A DNA stretch of 12,096 nucleotides. Origin: Chloroflexota bacterium (GTDB taxonomy: Bacteria; Chloroflexota; Dehalococcoidia; Dehalococcoidales; JAHJRU01). Shown here piece by piece: positions 8,501 through 12,096 of the stretch (the first letter of the stretch is position 1; each line of letters begins with the position of its first letter). The position numbers were made by a program, and so were the translations under genes. The stretch covers positions 1 to 12,096 of the forward strand of contig JAHJRU010000099.1 in assembly GCA_018830745.1 (NCBI GenBank), in the 5' to 3' direction. The notes below the pieces were generated by a model. The model was not told the origin of the DNA. It saw nothing but the letters and a program-made list of their open reading frames with translations, and ran no database searches.

Positions 8501-9040
8501 CGGCAGTTTACGATTGGAGCAATTATCTTCGACCTCAGCGGCGGGACCAATAACCATCCGGATAGCTCGCTTACGAAAAATACGGAGCTGCCGCCTTTCA
8601 TATTTAAAACTATCGACGACGGGAATCATCCGCTGTTGAAATGGGAATCCGGTATGGAACCGGCATCCAGCCAGCCACCCGGCGTATTTTTGTGCGGCAC
8701 CGGGCAGGCAGCCGACAACATAACCGAGGCACTAATGCAGGGGGCAGCCGCCGCCAGCAAGGCAGCGGTCCTGATGAGCAGAGGCACCATCGAGGTAGCC
8801 CAGACTTGCGCCTCCGTTGACCAGTCGAGATGTCGCGGTTGTGGCACCTGTGAAACCGTCTGTGGATTCGGGGCTATCGCCCTGACGGAGAGGATTCCAG
8901 CCATTATGTGCGCCCAGGTGGATGAAGGGTTATGCCAGGGCTGCGGTCTATGCGTGGCTCACTGCCCGTCCGGAGCCCTCAGCCAGAACGGTTACAGCGA
9001 CCGCCAGATTTCTGCCTCCCTTAAGGCAATCCTTACCTAA
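5543..9040 (+). CDS. HdrA/GltD-like multidomain flavin and iron-sulfur fusion protein
   Basis: 1165-residue cytosolic fusion with no membrane segments. Domains in order: (1) residues 1-100, a shortened HdrA-type FAD domain (VIGGDIHG, then HPNIKVLTSASVSRIKG); (2) ferredoxin motif CTSCARCERECP (Cys 105-115); (3) about 150-230, GltD/DPYD-type Fe-S helical domain (Cys 157, 161, 200, 204, 208, 220); (4) about 250-562, GltD/NfnB-like FAD and NAD(P) domains with GAGPAG (257-262), GGGYTGID (388-395) and AAGDAARPGAP (530-540); (5) six-Cys CxxC repeat 624-640; (6) about 751-890, HdrA N-terminal domain (GIFVCDCGGSIG); (7) about 900-1085, a second degenerate HdrA FAD domain (VVGGGLSG); (8) Cys 1097-1107 and 1131-1141, two ferredoxin motifs, the first with Gly where Pro is usual. 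Known HdrA proteins bifurcate electrons at FAD, and GltD-type domains exchange hydride with NAD(P)H. I infer an NAD(P)H entry or exit module for the Hdr complex encoded downstream. No gene symbol is safe. Confidence 0.85.
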   Translation: MSGEALVIGGDIHGVQTALDLADSGIKVTLVEPSPALQVNGVNPGKSWWHNQPESLRLIPKLLKASSHPNIKVLTSASVSRIKGNRGDYRVNVVQQPRYVNVDTCTSCARCERECPVNVIPLSGKTADGHKAIHRPDFGIKSAPSTYMIDKRGIPPCTAACPAGINVQGYVALISKGKIDEALDMITDAVAFPRVLGRICTHPCEDACTRSQVDKAVSICALKRYAADNSSPRASLKRTHETNNHVESTHPRVAIIGAGPAGLTAARDLARMGHRSTVFEALPAPGGMITFGMPRFRLPREVRQADINDIVRLGIEIRTSTPIGKDLTIPELQQQGYEAILIAVGAHRNQRLGIPGEGLEGVINSIAFLQAFNLKQPVTVGKKVVVIGGGYTGIDSARTAVRLHCERVLVVDRYSKGMLTANPDEITEAEEEGVEFDYLVAPIRIVGQYGRVAGIEFRRMRLGRPDYYGRRHTIPIEGTEFLVEADTVVVATGQRPGLAFLMGDTTLTEGGKHIVVDPLTLATKIPGIFAAGDAARPGAPMINAIAEGRQAAISIDRYLRGDDPAANRSLDKVKPVEVNLDEVYIPPTERQPLPCLKYEFRIGNFEEVELGYNAGTAIKEAERCLNCATCSECMECERACELGAVEHNMTPTQVQLEVDAIAVRENLDTQLWESEVIGSSTRRSGIYLIPSSPDGELYPASAVASRIMVDLTKRHAVDKEKPRVVREAIRTDFVEAGEARSQRAVSPEEPRAGIFVCDCGGSIGEVIDLPNVVAYYQGKGNIVLSRQVEYACTDEADNEIFDLAREHGLTHVVLAACSCCNLDQICFSCSDRRVKCKSNLLSTQLRDNIYYEFVNIREHCAWVHGHQSEAATAKAKKLIGAGLARALESQPSSRKSINIERSTLVVGGGLSGLRAAADLASQGFQTTLIRKYGSYGEPEKEFESAGNKLEKELLSQGTTVLSNAELLNIAGQAGRYRASVSQNGQLRQFTIGAIIFDLSGGTNNHPDSSLTKNTELPPFIFKTIDDGNHPLLKWESGMEPASSQPPGVFLCGTGQAADNITEALMQGAAAASKAAVLMSRGTIEVAQTCASVDQSRCRGCGTCETVCGFGAIALTERIPAIMCAQVDEGLCQGCGLCVAHCPSGALSQNGYSDRQISASLKAILT

Positions 9041-9059
9041 ATTAAACGTAGCAAGTCCC

Positions 9060-9518
9060 ATGACTAAGTTAGATGAATATATTACTACTGATTTTGAACC
9101 ACGCATTGTAGGCTTTGTCTGCAACTGGAGCGCTTACAGCGGCGTGGAGATGGCAGGGATAAATAAGATGGAATACCCTGCCGGCATCAACCTTATCCGC
9201 TTAATGTGCCTCGGGCGACTGAATATCGGCTTAATCCTCAAGGCGTTCGAGTTGGGCGCTGACGGCGTGATGTTGCTGGGATGCCCGCCCGATGACTGCC
9301 ATTACGAGTGCGGGGGCGCCAAAGCGCAGGAAGTACTAGCCCAAGCAAAAGGGGTGCTGAACCTGCTGGGTATCGACCAGAATAGACTGGCTTTAATAGA
9401 AGTACCACTGGGCAGGGAAGACCTCCTGCTCAGGCAGGTATCTACCTTTGTTAAACGTATAGGCAAACCAAAGCCCAACTCCCGCCGCCGGAAGGCGAAA
9501 GTGGCCAGCCCGGTATAA
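9060..9518 (+). CDS. mvhD: MvhD/FrhD-type hydrogenase iron-sulfur (delta) subunit
   Basis: 152-residue [2Fe-2S] electron-transfer protein of the MvhD/FlpD family, which hands electrons from a hydrogenase, formate dehydrogenase or NADH module to HdrA. The family pattern is clear: IVGFVCNWSAYSGVEMAG (16-33), LIRLMCLGRLN, FELGADGVMLLGC and DDCHYECGG. The Cys are 21, 50, 75, 80 and 84. The usual CNWC is CNWS here, so Ser 24 replaces one conserved Cys. A basic tail (KPKPNSRRRKAK) closes the protein. The ATG at 9060 matches the family start. It lies 19 bp after the fusion gene and has no clear ribosome binding site. The frame is open upstream to 8922, but that part only overlaps the fusion gene. 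With no hydrogenase in view, the GltD part of the fusion is the likely electron partner. Confidence 0.9.
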   Translation: MTKLDEYITTDFEPRIVGFVCNWSAYSGVEMAGINKMEYPAGINLIRLMCLGRLNIGLILKAFELGADGVMLLGCPPDDCHYECGGAKAQEVLAQAKGVLNLLGIDQNRLALIEVPLGREDLLLRQVSTFVKRIGKPKPNSRRRKAKVASPV

Positions 9519-9530
9519 GAAGGATTTATA

Positions 9531-10676
9531 ATGACCAGAATCAAGCGGATAATCGCCGATACCAGCGCTTACTCCTGCCTCGATTGCGGCAAGTGCACCG
9601 TCACCTGCCCTATATCCCACTATGACCCTGACTACTCACCGAGAAAGCTGGTTCACCGCGCCCTCAGCGGCGATGGCACCGAACTGTTGAAAAACGGGCA
9701 GCTCTGGTCCTGTATCACCTGCTCCATGTGCGAGGAAAAGTGCCAGTCCGGCGTCCAGTATACCGATTTAATCCGTTCTCTCAGGATAGAGGCGCACGAT
9801 TCAGGGGAAGCGGGCGAATGCACCCACGGCGGCGCACTTCAATCCCTGATGCACATCATGACGGCTAATTCCCTCAGACAGAACCGGCTGGGCTGGGTAG
9901 ATAAGACCCTGAAAACAGCCACCAAGGGCGAAACACTGTATTTCGTTGGCTGTCAGCCGTACTTCGATGTGCTGTTCTCCGATATCGGGGTAAAAGGTAT
10001 AGGCACAGCCAGGGGAGCGGTGAAGCTCCTCAACCAGCTGGATATTACGCCGGCGCTAATGCCGAACGAACGCTGCTGCGGACATGACCTGCTCTGGGCA
10101 GGAGATATGAAGAACTTCGCCAAGCTGGCCAAGCACAACCTGAAAGAGATAAGCAAGACTAAAGCCAGGCGGGTGGTCACTACCTGTCCGGAGGGATATT
10201 TAACCCTGAAAGAAGAATACCCGCGCCACTTCGGGAGCCTGGATTTCGAGGTAATCCACATATCCCAACTGCTGGCCGAAGCGGTGACTGAGGGCAAACT
10301 GAAATTCCGCCGCACGCCCAAGAAGGTCACCTACCACGACCCCTGCCGGCTGGGCCGGTTCTCCGGCATTTATGCCGAACCACGCGCCATAATAGACGCC
10401 ATTCCGGGGGTGGAGCTGGTGGAGATGTACCACAACCGCACCAGCGCCCTCTGCTGCGGCACCCAGGCCTGGATAAACTGCGGCACCATCAACAAGCAGA
10501 TTCAGGTGGAACGCCTGCGTGAGGCTAAGGCTACCGGAGCTGAGATAATGCTGACGTCCTGCCCCAAGTGCCAGATACACCTGAAATGCGCCATGCATGA
10601 CCAGAATCTGGGGGAGGAGCTGCAAATAGAAATAGAGGACTTGACCAGTTTTGCCGCCAGAGCGTTGATTGGGTAG
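9531..10676 (+). CDS. hdrD: HdrC-HdrB fusion (HdrD-like) heterodisulfide reductase subunit
   Basis: 381-residue soluble protein. The HdrC part (1-about 90) has two [4Fe-4S] motifs: [12 protein letters not shown] (Cys 16-26) and [11 protein letters not shown] (Cys 61-71). The HdrB part (about 134-381) has two CCG domains: Cys 141, CC 182-183 and CPEG (219-222), then Cys 272, CC 308-309 and CPKC (344-347). In methanogen HdrB these Cys build the paired noncubane clusters that reduce a disulfide. Here the last Cys of the first module is Gly 222. CoM-S-S-CoB is not expected in a bacterium, so the substrate is unknown. The symbol is by architecture only (HdrC then HdrB in one chain, as in HdrD). 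AGAAGGA lies six bases before the ATG. The TAG stop overlaps the ribosome binding site of hdrA. Confidence 0.9.
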   Translation: MTRIKRIIADTSAYSCLDCGKCTVTCPISHYDPDYSPRKLVHRALSGDGTELLKNGQLWSCITCSMCEEKCQSGVQYTDLIRSLRIEAHDSGEAGECTHGGALQSLMHIMTANSLRQNRLGWVDKTLKTATKGETLYFVGCQPYFDVLFSDIGVKGIGTARGAVKLLNQLDITPALMPNERCCGHDLLWAGDMKNFAKLAKHNLKEISKTKARRVVTTCPEGYLTLKEEYPRHFGSLDFEVIHISQLLAEAVTEGKLKFRRTPKKVTYHDPCRLGRFSGIYAEPRAIIDAIPGVELVEMYHNRTSALCCGTQAWINCGTINKQIQVERLREAKATGAEIMLTSCPKCQIHLKCAMHDQNLGEELQIEIEDLTSFAARALIG

Positions 10677-10687
10677 GAGGAATCGAT

Positions 10688-12096
10688 ATGAGCGATGAAA
10701 ATGTGAGAATAGGCGTGTTTGTCTGCGATTGCGGCAAGAATATTGCCGGCTTTGTGGACACGGAAGCGGTCAGAAAGTACGCCGAGGGTCTGGACGATGT
10801 GGTCGTCTCGGTGGGAAACCAGTATACCTGCTCTGACCCCGGACAGGAAGATATAAAGAAGCATATTCGGGAAAACGACCTCAACCGCATCGTGGTGGCT
10901 TCATGCTCGCCCCGCCTTCATGAGCCTACCTTCCGCACCTGCACCGCCGAGGTCGGCCTTAACCCCTATCTGCTGGAAATGGCTAACATCAGGGAGCAGT
11001 GCAGCTGGGTTTATTTTATTAATGATACGGCGACCACCGAGAAAGCCAGGGAGCTCGTGGGAATGGCGGTTGCCCGGGCGCGCCGGCTCCAGCCACAGCA
11101 TGAAAATGAGTTTCCCGTCACCGATGCCGCCCTGGTAATCGGCGGTGGAATCGCCGGTATTCAGGCATCCCTTGACCTGGCAAATTCCGGGCATACGGTC
11201 TACCTGGTGGAAAGGCAGCCCTCCATCGGCGGGATGATGGCACAACTGGACAAGACCTTTCCCACTATGGACTGCTCTATATGAATACTCGGTCCTAAGA
11301 TGACGGATGTCGGTCGACATCCCCGAATCAAGCTCCTGACCCTGAGCGAAGTCGAAGAGGTCACCGGATACGTCGGTAACTTCAACGTAAAAGTGCGTAA
11401 AAAGGCGCGCTACGTTGATGAAAACGACTGCATCGCCTGCGGCGAATGCGTTGACGTATGCCCGGAAATAAAATCGGACGAGTACCAGCAGGGCTTTGCC
11501 CACCGCAAGGCGATTTATATTCCCTTCCCCCAGTCCATCCCCTCCTCCTACACGATAAATATGGACGACTGCCTGGGCAATAATCCCATCGCCTGCGGCA
11601 AGTGCCTGGAAAAATGCGATAAGAAATGCATTGACTTCGATATGCAGGATGAGATTATCGACCTCAATGTGGGCACCATCATCGTGGCTACCGGACTGGA
11701 CGTCTATGACCCCACCGAGCTGGATGAATACGGTTACACCAAGTTCGAAAATGTGGTTACCAGTCTGGAGTTCGAGCGCCTTATCTGCGCCGGCGGACCG
11801 ACTAATGGCCACTTCGTCAGGCCCGGCGACGGCACAACGCCGAAGCGCATCGGCTTCATCCAGTGCGTCGGGTCACGGTCGGCCAAGCACGGACATCCCT
11901 ACTGCAGCAACATATGCTGCATGAATACCATAAAGGACAGCCTGCTGTTAAAAGAGCATTACCCTGATACTGAAATCATTGTTTTCTACATCGATATACG
12001 CGCCTTCGGCAAGGGTTTCGAGGACCTGTTCAATCGCAGCAAGAAGATGGGAGTACGCTACCTGCGCGGCATACCGGGCTATATCGAAGAAGACCC
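10688..12096 (+). CDS. hdrA: Heterodisulfide reductase subunit HdrA, selenocysteine-containing, 3' end outside the window
   Basis: Flavin subunit of the Hdr complex, the known site of flavin-based electron bifurcation in HdrABC systems. I read it through the in-frame TGA at 11282-11284 as Sec 199, giving 469 codons before the window ends (HdrA is usually about 650 residues or more). Order: HdrA N-terminal domain ([27 protein letters not shown]); FAD Rossmann motif GGGIAG (152-157); [19 protein letters not shown] with CxxU at 196-199; ILGPKM; the [20 protein letters not shown] block; ferredoxin [12 protein letters not shown] (248-258); second Cys set 295, 303, 306, 310, 314; and QCVGSRS followed by CSNICCM. 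Translation after the TGA stays fully open and matches the family, so this is not a pseudogene. AGGAGG lies seven bases before the ATG. Residues of about 109-116 coincide with an adapter-like sequence and should not be trusted. Confidence 0.93.
11021..11042 (+). other. Match to Illumina P5 adapter inside hdrA, probable assembly artefact
   Basis: AATGATACGGCGACCACCGA followed by GA is identical to the first 22 bases of the Illumina P5 oligonucleotide. It translates as NDTATTE within [11 protein letters not shown], a string often met in contaminated metagenome proteins. The AT-rich bases just before it (from about 11010) may belong to the artefact too. The reading frame is unbroken, and the segment has the same length as in the paralogous module of the fusion protein (AWV-8 residues-TAKA), so it seems to replace native bases rather than insert extra ones. 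Confidence 0.85.
11282..11284 (+). other. In-frame TGA read as selenocysteine (Sec 199 of HdrA)
   Basis: The TGA falls exactly where HdrA proteins carry the second Cys of the CxxC before ILxPKM (here C-S-I-U-I-L-G-P-K-M). HdrA is an established selenoprotein family at this site in some methanogens and anaerobic bacteria. The downstream hairpin supports recoding. Confidence 0.9.
11305..11322 (+). promoter_or_regulatory. Bacterial SECIS hairpin for the HdrA Sec codon
   Basis: GGATGTC (11305-11311), loop GGTC (11312-11315) and GACATCC (11316-11322) form a perfect 7-bp stem. The GGUC apical loop is the same as in the well-studied E. coli fdhF SECIS. The loop begins 27 bases after the TGA, within the spacing known for bacterial SECIS elements but longer than in fdhF. 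It should bind SelB and direct Sec insertion. It also codes for HdrA residues 206-211. Confidence 0.85.

Noticed and set aside
8922..9059. Longer MvhD N-terminus
   Set aside because: The extension only overlaps the end of the fusion gene in another frame; the family begins near ATG 9060.
10688..11284. hdrA as a truncated gene or pseudogene ending at TGA
   Set aside because: The frame continues open to the window edge with full HdrA motifs, the TGA replaces a conserved Cys codon, and a SECIS-like hairpin follows.
10901..11812. 303-codon open frame on the minus strand
   Set aside because: It lies wholly opposite hdrA, shows no recognisable motif and crosses the adapter-like segment; hdrA has clear family motifs on the plus strand.
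11300..12096. Separate gene starting at ATG 11300 for the second half of HdrA
   Set aside because: It would begin inside the conserved ILGPKM block and has no ribosome binding site; it is the continuation of the Sec-containing protein.

Overview
The window reads as anaerobic bacterial DNA, most likely a metagenome-assembled contig. Protein flavour (Kor-type 2-oxoacid:ferredoxin oxidoreductase, HdrA/HdrCB/MvhD modules, a GltD-HdrA fusion) and moderately GC-rich codon use suggest a strict anaerobe such as a Dehalococcoidia-like Chloroflexota member. That placement is inference: no rRNA or taxonomic marker lies in the window, and a deltaproteobacterial-type sulfate reducer or syntroph is not excluded.

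Left part, minus strand (1-2210): hisH and hisF, the two subunits of imidazole glycerol phosphate synthase, followed by an ammonium transporter (amt) that runs off the left edge. Together they cover nitrogen uptake and the glutamine-dependent step of histidine synthesis. A 437-bp divergent control region (2211-2647) holds a strong sigma-70-like promoter for hisH with an inverted repeat over its expected start point, a second related inverted repeat, and a weaker promoter for the rightward operon with its own palindrome at the expected start point.

Right part, plus strand (2648-12096): one tightly packed operon, korD-korA-korB-korC, then a 1165-residue HdrA/GltD-like fusion flavoprotein, an MvhD-like [2Fe-2S] protein, an HdrC-HdrB (HdrD-like) fusion, and an HdrA that runs off the right edge. 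Genes overlap or are 10-19 bp apart. The simplest joint reading is that a 2-oxoacid (probably 2-oxoglutarate) is oxidised to reduce ferredoxin, and a soluble Hdr-type flavin complex with a built-in NAD(P)H module moves electrons between ferredoxin, NAD(P)H and a disulfide or other acceptor. This is inferred from gene content, not shown.

Two points matter most. The HdrA gene has an in-frame TGA at the position of a conserved Cys (CxxC becomes CxxU), followed by a perfect 7-bp hairpin with a GGTC loop, so it is almost certainly a selenoprotein that routine annotation would split or call a pseudogene. The same gene also carries a 22-base match to the Illumina P5 adapter at 11021-11042, so about eight residues of the deposited protein are probably an assembly artefact.
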